A program made the translations under genes and the position numbers. A stretch of DNA of 64,000 bases from Paratrimastix pyriformis. Taxonomy: Eukaryota > Preaxostyla > Paratrimastigidae. Shown here piece by piece: positions 19,745 to 30,101 of the stretch. The notes under the pieces were generated by a model, which saw only the letters and a list, made by a program, of their open reading frames with translations, ran no database searches and had not been told where the DNA came from. The stretch's first letter is position 1. Each line of letters starts with the position of its first letter. Where the stretch lies: the NCBI GenBank assembly GCA_027972325.1, contig JAPMOS010000079.1:112430-176429 (forward strand), read 5' to 3'.

Positions 19745-22700
19745 ATGGGAGAATCCCGGGAAATCTTTGGGAAAAGGACCCACACACGTCCGTATGTGGC
19801 CCGAGTCCATCTCAGAGTCTTCGAGAATTCAAAGGGAAAAAAGCCGGCGAAGATCTTCATAACCGGGGCGAATTTCATTCAAGCTTCAGCCGCGTTCGGT
19901 GTCGACCGGAAGGTTTGTAGAAGAGTTTTTTTCGGGATTGCGGGGCAGATAGCAGGTTGTTTTGATTTCATTGCTGCCTCTCTGAGGGCGATATTTTCAA
20001 GGATGCAAACAGCACATTCTCACTTTTCTTTTCACTCTGCCTTTTCTCCAGCTTTTGGACACCCTGGCGGAGCGTTCACAAAAACTAGCTTCTGCCCTCA
20101 AGCCGAAAGATCCCCTTGAATCTGCGGTGGCTGATCTTGTGGAGGCGGAGAACAAATTGAAGAAAAAGAAGCGGAAAAAGAACCGCAAGAAGGGGCACCA
20201 AGACCAATCCGATGACGATCAGCCTTCTACCAAGGGCGATACCTCGGCGCCTCCATCACCATCACCACCACCACCACCTCCTCCTCCATCCCATCCTCCA
20301 CCCGCGACCCCCGCGGTCGCCAGCAAATCCACATCTGCAAAACCTTCCTCATCTTTGCTGTTGTCAACCACTGCCGCGTCGAAAACGAGCGTCTCGTTGG
20401 GCCCGGCTACCTCCTCTCCCCATCCTACCCCCCCATCGGGCAGCAATAGCGCAGGCCCCTCCGTACCCTCTTCATCGTCACCTCCACAGCCGCTGCCGCT
20501 GCCGCCTTCCTCTGTTGCAGCATCCAGCAGCGCGGTATCTGCGCCTTCCCATGCCACCACCTTTTCCGACTCGCAGTCTGATGACGATGGCGACTTCATC
20601 CCTGTCTCCCACCGCCGCCAACGTAAGAAGAAGGCCGCCCCTCCACCTCCATCCACCTCAAAGGGCGGGTCCAGCTCAAAGCAAGCCAAAGAACCGCCAC
20701 CAGATCACCCCTCCTCGACCCCTCCAGCCATCACGCGCGCCATCCCTCCGTCGTTCTTGAGCGCATCCCCCAACGCCCCCCTCCTCCCCGATCCTCCGGC
20801 TTACCTGTTGCAGCCATACTGGGTGCCCGGCATCTACTGGAACCCTGGGATGCCACTCGGGCCTCCGGGGGGAAAGAATGGCTCGGGCGGGCGGTCTCGC
20901 CGGGGCGAACGGGATCGCGGCAGCGAACGTGGCGAACGTGGCGAACGTGGCGAACGTGGCGAACGTGGCGGGCGAGATCGGGGCGAACGGGATCGTGAAC
21001 GGGGCGAACGGGATCGTGAACGGGGCGAGGGCGGCAGGCGAGGAGGCGGGCGTACTTCCTCCAGCACACCACCAAGCACAGCCCCTGCTGTCCCTCCCGA
21101 GGCCACCAAGGCCGCTTCCCCGGCTCTGTCGGCTGCCACATCGCCCGCCAGCACAGCTGCCCCACCCACCCCCGTCCCCACCACCGCCACCCATTCTGGC
21201 ACCCCTCCCCCTTCTCCTGCGGTCCAAGCAGCACCGGATTCCGCTCCCCGGCCACCATCAGCGACACCCTTGCCACCTCCGCCATCTCCCGGTCGGCCTG
21301 GTTGGGCAAGACCCTCCCGAGCACGTTCCATCCGCTCCCACCACCCGCCCCCCATCCGCTTCCCCATCTGCCTCCCCCCCCGCCTCCGCCTCCCCATCCC
21401 CATCAACAGCAACCTCGTACTCCCCCGTCACAACCGCCCCCCCGACAGCGTCGACCAAGAAGGCCCCCCCGGCCGCGCATCTTTCGAGCGCCTCTTCTTT
21501 CCCTCCTCTGGATGCCGCCGAGGCGCACAGGCACCAGCCTCTCGCGCACGCAGCCTCGGCCCCGGCCCCCATCGCCGCCGCGAGCACCACGGGCGCCGCC
21601 GCGGCCCCTCCCGAGCGACACCCTCCAAATGCAGGTGGCGCCCCCACGAGCCGCGGGCTTCTTCCCCTGCCTCCTTCCAAACCCCCGCCTCCTTCCAAAT
21701 CCCGCGCCCACCACCCCGCCCCAGCACCCCTTCTTCCCAGTCCAAGCAACCCCAGCCCCAAGTCCCCACACGCGGGCGGCGAGGGTCCAACCGGCACTTC
21801 AACCCCGGCCTCGAACACGGTCGGCCCGGCCCCGGCCCCGGCCCCACCTTCGACGGCGTCGCCCGCGAGCGTTGATCATCCGATCCCCGCGCCCGCCGCG
21901 CCCGCTGCCTCCCCAGTTCCCACCCCGGCCATTTCCATCACGGCTGCTCCCCTCATGGCCCCCCTTCCCGCCACGGCCGCTCCCGCCACGGCCGTCGTCA
22001 CAACACCTCCGGCACTCACCACGACCGCGATCGCCCCAATGACGCGAGCGGCATCGACACCCTCCCCATCGCCGCCTCTGCCCTCGCTCCCCTCTGCCTG
22101 TGCGGCCTCGAACACTGCCGGAGCTCCGCGCCCGCACGGCCCGGTGGCGCTGGCCCGGTCGGCCTCGGATTCGTCCTGCTTCTCCATCCCCGCCGCTCGG
22201 GCCGCTGCCGAGGCCGCTCTCGACGGTGCGGAGATGGCCCCCGTCCACCCAGCCGCCCATGTCGGCAGCCCCGCGCCGCTCCTACCCATTGCATCGGCGG
22301 CAGTTGCCCCCCCAACGGAGGACGATGACCTGCCCCCCGCCATCCTGGACGACCTGTCCTCCTCGCTGGGGGCCCTTGGTCTGGGCGGCTCGCGCTTCTC
22401 GACGCCTCTCGCCCTCGGTGGGGCCTCCTTCGGGGCTCCCGGGGCTGCCCGCCACCAGTCCGCCTCGGGCGGCCCAACGGCCGCCATCGCCTCGATCACG
22501 GCACCCACCTCGCTCCTCGGGTCGGCCTCGGGGCCTGGGGGCATCCTCTCGTGGTACTCGGCGGCCCCCGCCCCGCCCGCCGTCGAGTCCCCAACCGCCA
22601 CCCCGAGTCTCGCCGCTCCGCTGAACCTCTTCGGCAAAATTGGCCATCCGTCGACTCCCCCCCAGCGTGGGCCCCTGCACCTACAGCCCGGGTCGCTCTT

Positions 22701-24333
22701 CGCCCTGATGGGGGCATCGCCCGCCTCGCCCGGAATCGCGCAGCCGACCGGCTCGCCTGCCACCCCCGACCGCGGGGAGGCTCCGGGCGCATCGGCTTCC
22801 GTGGCCAAAGCCGAGCCCGGCCAGGGCACCCCCGCAGCCGCCACCATCCTCTCCGCTACCGAGAGCCCCCTCGCCGTCTCGGCTCGCTCCCTCCTCCCTA
22901 ACCCGTCTCCCACCGCCCCGGTGGCCGTGGGGAGTGGGGCCTCCGCCGCGTCTCCTGCCTCCTCGGGCACGAGCGCCGCCCAGCCGCTGTCGCTCTTCCT
23001 GGGGTCGCCCTTCTCGTTCGGCATCACCTTCATGGACCCGCCCCGCACCCCGCCCTCGCCGCTTCTGCCCTCGCCCCTTCCGCCGCTGCCTCTTTCCCCC
23101 CGGCCGCCCGTCCCGGCCGCCCCCATCCCCGCCGCTGCCCCGGCGTCGTCGTCGACAGCCTCGCCTGCCGCACCCACCGAGGCCGCAGCCAGCCCTGCGA
23201 CCACAGCAGCTCCGCTCCTCCCCAAGGGCGGCCCGGCCGCGGCTGCGGGTGGCCTCCCCTCCGCCCTCCCGCCCCCGACACTCTCGTCGCCCAAAGCGGC
23301 GGGCCCCCCATCCCCGAGTGCGAGCAACCCCGTCTCCTCCTCCCCCTCTTCGGCGCCCGCCTCACAGCAGGCGCCCCCACCGCACCAGCCGCCGCATCAG
23401 CCGGCCGCTCAGACCCGCCCTGCGGCCGGGGGTGTGGTCGTCACCCCACCCGCCATCGGCCACACGGCCCACACCGCGGCCAGCCGCCCCCCTTCCACTT
23501 TGTCTCCGGTCCCCTCTGCATCGCCAGCCACCCACGCACCGCCTTCCCCCGCGGTCGTCTCCCCCGTGGCCATAACCACCCCGGCCACGGTCACCGCGGC
23601 CGCTTCCACCGCGGCCACCAGCTCAACCTCAAGTACCCCGGCGACGGCCTCCAGCAGCACGTCTCCTTCTCTTTCCACCTCCAGCGGCAGCGGCTCCTCG
23701 CTGTCGCATCCTCCTCGGCGGTCGGCCCCCCAGGGCGGACGGGCCGGTCAGGGGCTCCCTCTCCCAGGTGGGCACCCCAATGCCCCCCATCTGCACATGG
23801 CCCCCGGCAACGGGCCGCCGCTCCTGATGCATATGGGCCCCCAGAATCCCATGCAGGCCATGCCCCCCACCATGCCCTACCTGGGCGCCACCCACATGAT
23901 GGTCTGCCCGCATGTCCTCGCTTTGGGGTCATCCGCTCACCCTTTCCCCCGTCAGCGCGCCTCGGGGTCCCTCCCACTCCCCTTCCTGGCCCCTGGGTCG
24001 GCCCCCCAGCTGGGCCCGTACCTGGAGATGCCCCTCAACATGGTCATGGGCCCGCCCCCCTACGGCGCCATGCCCGTGCCCTACATGGGCCGCGGCCCGA
24101 TGATGCCCCAGAAGCCGTACGGCTTCCGGCCCGGGTTTCCCCCCATGCCCACCGGCCCCGCGCCCATGCTCGCCATGCCGCCCTACGTCTTTGGCATGCA
24201 GCCCCACGGGCATCCGCTCATCCCCCAGGGGGCCGGCCCCGCTGCTTCGGGCGGCCCCGAGTACGGGCCGGCGCCAAGTCCCCCGGCGGCTGCCCAGCCC
24301 CACGGGCCCCACCGTGGTCCAGCGGCCATGTGA
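19745..24333 (+). CDS. Very long Pro/Ser/Ala-rich protein with RGE repeats, function unknown
   Basis: Three exons (19745-19912, 20052-21291, 21410-24333) sum to 4,332 nt, 1,443 residues, with closed phase. The N-terminal exon is the most protein-like: YVARVHLRVFENSKGKKPA then KIFITGANFIQASAAFGVD, followed by LLDTLAERSQKLASAL and a Lys-rich block KLKKKKRKKNRKKG. A conserved-looking core reads LLQPYWVPGIYWNPGMPLG. Next come RGE/RDR repeats encoded by ggcgaacgt units (about 20930-21030), as in RNA-binding disordered regions. The remainder is low complexity, with short motifs LSLFLGSPFSFG and SLFALMG that resemble the tail of the CCCH protein at 33158. A Met/Pro/Gly-rich end runs to the stop at 24333. 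I do not recognise the family; an RNA-granule-type protein is a guess. The 122-amino-acid frame change near 21300 is explained by a GTCGG...CAACAG intron. Confidence 0.6.
20930..21030 (+). repeat. 9-bp coding repeat ggcgaacgt (RGE units)
   Basis: About five exact copies of ggcgaacgt, then related units ggcgaacgggatcgtgaac, encode Arg-Gly-Glu-Arg strings within the long disordered protein. Confidence 0.85.
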
Positions 24334-24683
24334 TGAGCCCCCCGGGCATGCCTCGCCTCTCGCCTTTCCTTCCCACCACCACCCTCTTTCCTTCCTTCTT
24401 TAGCTTCTTTGCTTCCTTCCCAAAGGGGTTCGGTGGTGCGTACGGGCTGTCGTCTCGCTGTCGCTTCTCTCTCCGTCTCTCCGTCTCCGTCTGTCGTTTT
24501 GCGCGTCTCCCCTTCCCTCTCTCTCTCTCTTGTGTTGGGTCGGGTCGAACTTCGGGCCCTTCTTCCTGTAATGCTTCCCTTCCCTCCTTCGGGTGCGCGT
24601 TCGGGACTTGCTTGAGGGTCGTGCGGAGCCCCCAACATGCCCTCCGACAAACGCCTCCGACAAAACCAATTCGAGACGAGTAT
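24334..24683. other. Convergent 3' region, no gene seen
   Basis: Pyrimidine-rich sequence (ttccttctttagcttctttg and similar) between the stops of the Pro-rich gene and the cytochrome b5 gene. Probably 3' UTRs of both. Confidence 0.5.
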
Positions 24684-25239
24684 TTACAGATGAGAAGGCG
24701 GAGGCCCCACGGGGGGAACGAGGATCTCGTCCGTGGATCCTTGCTGCACAAGAGGCCGCGGCGGCAGCTGTGGCGGTGCAGGCGCCGCGGTGGGGGCAGG
24801 TGGCGAGAACTGCCTGGGCGCCGGAGGGGGCAGCAGCGGCCCAGAAGAGACTCCGCCTTCTTCGCGAAGAAGCTGCCGAATTTGCGGATTCTGCGATGCG
24901 ATGATGCTGGGGTCAATACGTCCCACAAGCCGGACACCAGGAACGCTACAACAAGAGAGCTCGAGCCCTTCTACAAAAAAAACGAGAAGCAGACTTTTGG
25001 GGCTTCACGTAACCATGAAACAAGGAAAACTTGGAGGTTCCGTCTTTCCCCAAGTAGGGCAATGCTGACTTTCCCCCCCTGTGGTGAGGGAGGAAAGCCG
25101 TCATATCCCAAACCAGCCCCTTAATAATCATCCAGCCATCTTCGGGGGTGTTGTGCTTTGCAATTTCCGCCATTGGTATGATAGGGAGCGATTCCCATCC
25201 CTCTGGCAATTGTGCTCTGAGCTGCGCCATCGAGTACAT
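24684..25239 (-). CDS. Cytochrome b5 heme-binding domain protein with Pro-rich tail
   Basis: Two exons (25239-24995 and 24945-24684) sum to 507 nt, 168 residues. The domain reads IPMAEIAKHNTPEDGWMIIK, GLVWDMTAFLPHHRGGKSAL and LGKDGTSKFSLFHGYV. The first axial histidine sits in HHRGG, where most b5 proteins have HPGG; the second is the FH before GYV. A second exon adds VPGVRLVGRIDPSIIASQNP and a Pro/Ala/Gln-rich disordered tail. The sequence is closest in feel to the b5 module of the NCB5OR family, but no reductase domain is present. No membrane anchor is seen, so it is likely soluble. The start is the first in-frame ATG and lies only 67 bp from the divergent BRCT gene, so the two probably share a promoter. 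Confidence 0.8.
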
Positions 25240-25306
25240 GCTGCTGAGATCACTGAAAGAAGAGCCTTTGGGGTTCTTTTGCGGGGTGTCTAATCGTGTC
25301 AAGCGG

Positions 25307-26594
25307 ATGCTGTTTGGCGGGCTCGATTTTTATTTCGACGAATCCGTCCAACCAAACCGCCGGGAAGACCTTACCAATCTCTTGCGATTTCGTGGAGGAG
25401 TCGTGACAGAGAATCCGGCGTCCCGCAGCATCACCCATTGCGTCACCACTTCCGCACCGAAGAGTTACCGCCCGACCTGGGAGTACATCACGCCCCATTG
25501 GATCGATGACTGTGAGCGTTCTTCGCGATTGCTCCATCCTGACGAGCATCCGCTCTACCAGCCAGCTCTTCTCAAGTCTGTTTTGAGCCTCATCCAAGTC
25601 GTCGATGTGGTGTGTTTGTGACAGACGGACCGATGAATATTCGAACAAAAAGCTTCGCAGTCGTAGTCGCAGTCGGAGTCGGAGTCGGAGTCGCAGCCGC
25701 AGCCGCAGCCGCAGCCGCAGCCGCAGCCCCAGTCGGCCCCGAAGCCCCCGGCGCTCCCGCCATTTCTCTCCCTCTTTCGCTGCTGCCCATCCACCATACT
25801 CCTCCCGCATCCGGACCCATTCCCCGTTCACATATCCCCCGCCAGAGCCATGCGCCAGGACCCACAGCCACAGTAACAGCCCCCCTGCCAAGCCCCCTCC
25901 TTCCTCGCGACTGCCCGACGCTCTCAATGTGCCGCCCCACCCTTCCATGCAGCCGCCCGCCCCACAGCCAGGGCAGGGGGTCTTGCCGGCCCCCATCGAT
26001 CCATCCATCACGCCGGAGGTCTGGTTTCAGCCCGTCGCTCCCCTCTGATGTGCGTGCCCGGCCCGATCCCACAGAAGGTCTCCGCGACGAAGACCCCAGT
26101 CTGGTGCCGACTCTGCAAGAACTGCATGACCTGCGGGGATAACTTCCTCTCCCACATCTCCGGCAGGAAGCACGCCAGCATGGTGCAGGTCGGCCTTCCC
26201 CCCTCCCGTCCCTTCCTCTCCCCCTCCCCCTCCCCCTCCCCCCCACTGACCCGTCACCCCCCCCCCCCCCCCCCCCCCCCGGATATAGTTGGCCCGCCTG
26301 CCCATCACCCCGGGCTCGGATGAAGACCTCCTGGCGCACTTTTCGCCATACGACCCTGCCGCCTCGCAGCAGCAAGCCCAGCAACAGCTGCAGCCCGTTG
26401 CCTTGCCGCCTCTCCCCACGACGCGGCCAGGGACCCCGCCGCCCAGCTACGCCCTGCCGGAGCTGCCCCTGACCCCCGACCAGCTGACCTTCGTCAGCGA
26501 GCACTACGACACCCTGGCCGAGCACAGGTACTTCCTGGTCGAGTGGCACCGGACCAGCCACACCGGATACCTGCCTTTTCCGATATATGACTAA
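25307..26594 (+). CDS. BRCT - SR-repeat - matrin/U1-type zinc-finger protein
   Basis: Four exons (25307-25575, 25625-26018, 26075-26188, 26289-26594) sum to 1,083 nt, 360 residues. The N-terminal BRCT domain begins MLFGGLDFYFDESVQ and carries LLRFRGGVVTENP, SITHCVTTSA and YITPHWIDDCERSSRLL, with the invariant Trp. Exon 2 encodes about ten Arg-Ser dipeptides from agtcgg/agccgc units, then a Pro/Ser-rich region. Exon 3 is a short zinc finger, WCRLCKNC...FLSHISGRKHASMVQ, of the C-x2-C...H-x5-H matrin/U1-C type. The last exon is Gln/Pro-rich and ends FPIYD. BRCT domains bind phosphopeptides in DNA-damage signalling, whereas SR repeats and U1-type fingers belong to splicing factors; I know no standard family with this order. 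The exon-2 donor could be GTCTG at 26019 or GTCGC slightly downstream, in the same phase. Confidence 0.72.
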
Positions 26595-26869
26595 ATGGGC
26601 GGCCTCCTGGTACGTCGAGCTCTGTCGGGCCATCTCGAAGAAGCCCCACCAGCAGCCCTGCCGTCCCAGTTTCGGCTCCCGGGTCCCCGTCCGAGATCTG
26701 CCTGGCCCTGTAACCCAAAGCGAGTTTTCCTCCCCCCAAACAAAAAAAAGGCTTTCCATACAAATCGCCACCCTTTTGTCCTTTTCTTGAGGGCTGACCC
26801 AACTATCCAAAAAATTCCAAACAAGGATGGGCATCGTTTCCCCGCGACGGGAAATGGTTCTATTGTCGC

Positions 26870-27700
26870 TTAGGCGCGGACAGCCTTCTTCTTAGTCATC
26901 TTCTTGGTGTAGAACTCGAGTTCGGCGCCCTCGAGAATGTAGCCGTCGCAGCGACCGCACTGGCCGGGACGAGAGGAAATGCGGGCAAGAAGACGGCCAG
27001 AGGCGAACTGGTCGAGGAGGGACTTGGCGAGCTCGTGGCCCTCCTTGCGGTGGGCGATGGTAGCAAGGAGATGCTTGCTCTTCTTCTCGGGCTTCTTCTC
27101 CTCCTTAGTCTCCTCCTTGGGGGCAGTCTCGTCATCCTGAGAAAAAGTGTAAGGAACCTGTCACTGATTTGTGATGATGAACCTTCTTCTTCTTGCCGAG
27201 GGCGACGCCGTAGTGCTGCTCGTACCAGGCAGCGTACGGGGCGGGATCAACCTCAACAATGCAGCCCTTCACCAGAGTCTGGGTGCGGACGAGCTCGTTG
27301 TTGGACGCGTTGTAAACGACATCGATGATGCGGGACTTGCGGGTGCAGACTAATCAAGTGATGAGTGAATCAGCAAGGGAGCATCAAGATCACAAACCTT
27401 CAGTGCCCCAGGAGAAGTTGCCGTGGTCCAGACGGAGAGCACGGAACTTAATGTTGCCACCACGGCAGCGGACAGTGTGGATACGCTTGCCACCAAGGTG
27501 AGTCATGGCTGCAGGCCGGCCAAGCTCGAACTTTCTCTTCTTGCGCCACTCACGACGCTTGCCACCAGTCAGACGGCGCTTGTGCACCGAGTCGCGGGTA
27601 ATGCCTGAATTAGTTTAATATGCCAAGGAGGGTTGGGAGGGAAAGCGAGAGCGAGAGTGTCAGTCATGATTTGGTGGGAAGGGAGGGCAAACGGGCCCAT
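26870..27700 (-). CDS. RPS8: Small ribosomal subunit protein eS8
   Basis: Four exons (27700-27697, 27604-27398, 27349-27183, 27136-26870) sum to 645 nt, 214 residues. The start joins ATG G to GC ATT, giving [18 protein letters not shown], the universal eS8 start. Further landmarks are [74 protein letters not shown] and ELEFYTKK. The lysine-rich insert in the middle is where eS8 varies between lineages. The first coding exon is only 4 nt. Its intron would start GCCCG, making it a GC-AG intron matching the local GTCCG donors with a C at +2. The other two introns start GTTTG and GTTCA. The protein sits in the 40S body and is needed for rRNA processing. Confidence 0.95.
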
Positions 27701-28014
27701 GATTGAAAAACGGCGCTAAAGGAGCTAAGAAGCCCGGGGTACTCATGACTGATCACTCTGTTTGCCCCTCTTCGCGCTCTCTTTTTGCTGCTGTTTTTGT
27801 GAGCTCCATTTCATCACATCCAATGCATCACCTCCCACGTCGTCAGGTTTTCCTACAAACATTTGCGCCTCAACCCGCCTCCCAGACGATCATCTATTGC
27901 ATCTGATTGTGTGGGAGCTTGGGCCACCTCCGCCAACAAACAATTACAAAGCCATAAGAGCAAGAGCATTCCACGATGTTCATTTTTTGTGGTTTCGTTC
28001 AGTCGTGTCGATGA
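27701..28014. other. Promoter-side gap between eS8 and zinc-finger gene
   Basis: Lower GC than its surroundings, with no open frame of note. It should contain the eS8 promoter and the 3' UTR of the downstream minus-strand zinc-finger gene. Confidence 0.5.
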
Positions 28015-30002
28015 TTAATTTAAGGCTTCTCCATCTTCTTCACCGCCGCCCTCTCCTTCGTCCTCACCTCCGTACGCATCATCATCCTTTTCATCGGCAG
28101 TTTCCTCCTCGGTGTCGTTTTCATTTTCGTCTCCGTCGCCCTGCACGGCCGCAGCGATAGCGGCAGCGGCAGCCGTGGCGGCGTGGCGTGGGGCGGGAGA
28201 CGTTGTTTGCGGAGGTGTTGAAGTGGCAGGTATCTCGAGCGCGCGCTTGCGAATGACGACGGCGGGGGGGAGCGGTGCCCCCGGCAAGGTCGGCAGGATG
28301 CTCGTCTCCTCCTCCTAGCGGGCGGGAAAAACGGTGTGGGCCTGAGTGGCGGCGGCGGGAGTGCGGGGGACAGACCAGCTCGTAGCCGTCCTGCTCGTCC
28401 TCGTTGGCGCACTCACGCAGCTGGGTCGGGTCCAGCCCGGGCACGGCGGCCAGGCGCCGCTTGGCCTGGGTGGCCGAGAGGAGGTGCCCCTGCACGTGGT
28501 GCGCGAACAGGAAGACTGGCCGGGGCAGCAGCCGGGAATGGGGGGTGGAGGTGAGACTAGGCCCGGGGGCAGGGAGGGAGCCGCCGCCGGGGTGGCCGAG
28601 ACGGACGGGTCTGGGTGAAGCGGCGGCCGCAGCCGACCATGGTGCACTGCAGGGGCCGGTAGGCCGTGTGGGTGCGCATGTGACGCACGCACTCGGCCCG
28701 CTCCCGGAACTGGCGCAACGAAGAAGGAAGGCGATGAGGGTGAGGCCGATGATACGGGGATGGCCCGGGCCGATGGGTGGCGGCCTCAGGGCACGCGGGT
28801 GGACGCGGGGGGGACGGCAAGAGGGGCAGGGGCGGCGCTGGAGACCCTCGCACATCCCGGGGTCGTGCACGGCCAGGTGTAGCCCTCGAGGTGTCGCGCG
28901 GCGTGGGCCCGCAGCTGATCCGCCTCGGCGAAGCACTTCTGGCAGCCCCTGCGCCCACCCGGAGCATCAGTCCGGGTCATGAGCCACGAGCCACGAGCCA
29001 TGAGCCGTGACGGGGGCCGGGGAATCGGCCGAGGGGAGTGTCCCGGGCAGGGCGGGGCGCAACAGACTCGTGGGAGCAGGCGAAGGGCTTCTCGCCCGTG
29101 TGGATGCGGCTGTGGGCCTTCAGCTGTGAGGCCATCACGAACCGCTGCGCCAAAGGAGGAGGAGGATGAAGAGGGGGGTTCAGCTCGTCCAGCTCTCCGC
29201 TCCCCTTCCCCCCCTGCCCTCCTCGCACCGAGTCCTCGCACCGAGGCGAATGGGGGGGGGGGGGGGGCGTGGCGCCGACCTTGCCGCAGCCCTCGTGGAG
29301 GCAGGCGAAGGGCCGGTCCCCGGTGTGACGCCTGATGTGGCGCTGCAGCTCGTAGGCCGAGACGAAGGCCTTCGTGCAGCCTGCATGCCCCGCCACAGCG
29401 ATCATCGCATGAGGAGGGCCGGTTGGCGGGATGGGGCGCGAGCGAGAGGGGGAGGGGAGCAGGAGATTGCCGACCGTCGACGTTGCACCGAAATGGGCGC
29501 TCCCCGGTGTGCGTCCGCGAGTGACGGAGCAAGCCGCTGTGTGGGGGAGATGATGACTCGATCATGCCCAGGGCCCGCGTCCCACCGACCTTGCGTTGGT
29601 GTACCTCTTGCCGCACCCCTCGACCTTGCAGAGGTAGGGCTTCTTCTTCGCCTCTTCTACGGCCCGGGCCATGACTTCCTCGGACATCTCCTGGGCGAGG
29701 ACAGGTGATGCCAGACCCTGGCTTGCCGGGGCCGGGGCCGGGGCCGGGGCCGGGGCCGGGGCCGGAGCTGGGGACGGGGCTGTGGTCGGGACCGAGGGGG
29801 TCGGGATCGAGGGGGTCGGGATTAGGGTTGGGGTCGGAGAGATCGAGTGTTGAATATTTTGACATCGCGACTGGCGAAATTGCTCCCCCACTGGAGAGGA
29901 CATCACGAGCTGGCTGATGATCGTGCCGATATCTTTCCCAGTTTTTTGCGATTCCAGAGTCAGTGCATCAACGGCATCCTTCCATAAGGTCAGTTCATTC
30001 AT
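28015..30002 (-). CDS. C2H2 zinc-finger protein with six TFIIIA-type fingers
   Basis: Read 30002 downward. The start exon gives MNELTLWKDAVDALTLESQK, a disordered Pro/Thr/Ala segment with an (AP)n run, then a helix EVMARAVEEAKKKP. Fingers follow in order, mostly one per exon: YLCKVEGCGKRYTNA, FRCNVDGCTKAFVSAYELQRH, FACLHEGCGK..FVMASQLKAH, then GCQKCFAEADQLRAHAARH, WPCTTPGC..FRERAECVRHMRTH and LQCTMVGCGRRFTQ. Linkers such as HTGERPF and HTGEKPF are canonical. The Y/F-x-C-x4-C-x-K-x-F style is that of TFIIIA, the 5S rRNA gene factor, but TFIIIA usually has nine fingers, so orthology is uncertain. The C-terminus is Lys-poor and very acidic (DEKDDDAYGGEDEGEGGGEE). Stop at 28015. Introns start GTCGG or GTCTG; exact borders of fingers 4-6 are approximate. 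Confidence 0.75.
29727..29766 (-). repeat. GGGGCC hexanucleotide repeat encoding (Ala-Pro)n
   Basis: About six to seven tandem gggg-cc units (plus strand) lie in the first coding exon of the zinc-finger gene. On the minus strand they read as alternating Pro and Ala. The unit is the same as in the human C9orf72 expansion. Confidence 0.85.
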
Positions 30003-30101
30003 TCGCTATCGGAGAGTCCCTGATTGCACCGTGCCGAAGAGCCGAAACAAATAAAAAAGATGGTTTCGAGAACCTCGGGGGGATTGGCACTTGGCCCGAA
30101 G

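Noticed and set aside
20878-21409. Plus-strand frame 1 reading upstream of the Pro-rich exon 3
   Set aside because: It reads Asn/Val repeats antiphase to the RGE coding repeats. The GTCGG...CAACAG intron explains the frame change without it.
21876-23327. 483-codon minus-strand open frame
   Set aside because: Antisense shadow of the GC-rich Pro/Ala coding sequence at 19745-24333, caused by codon bias. No domain or splice logic.
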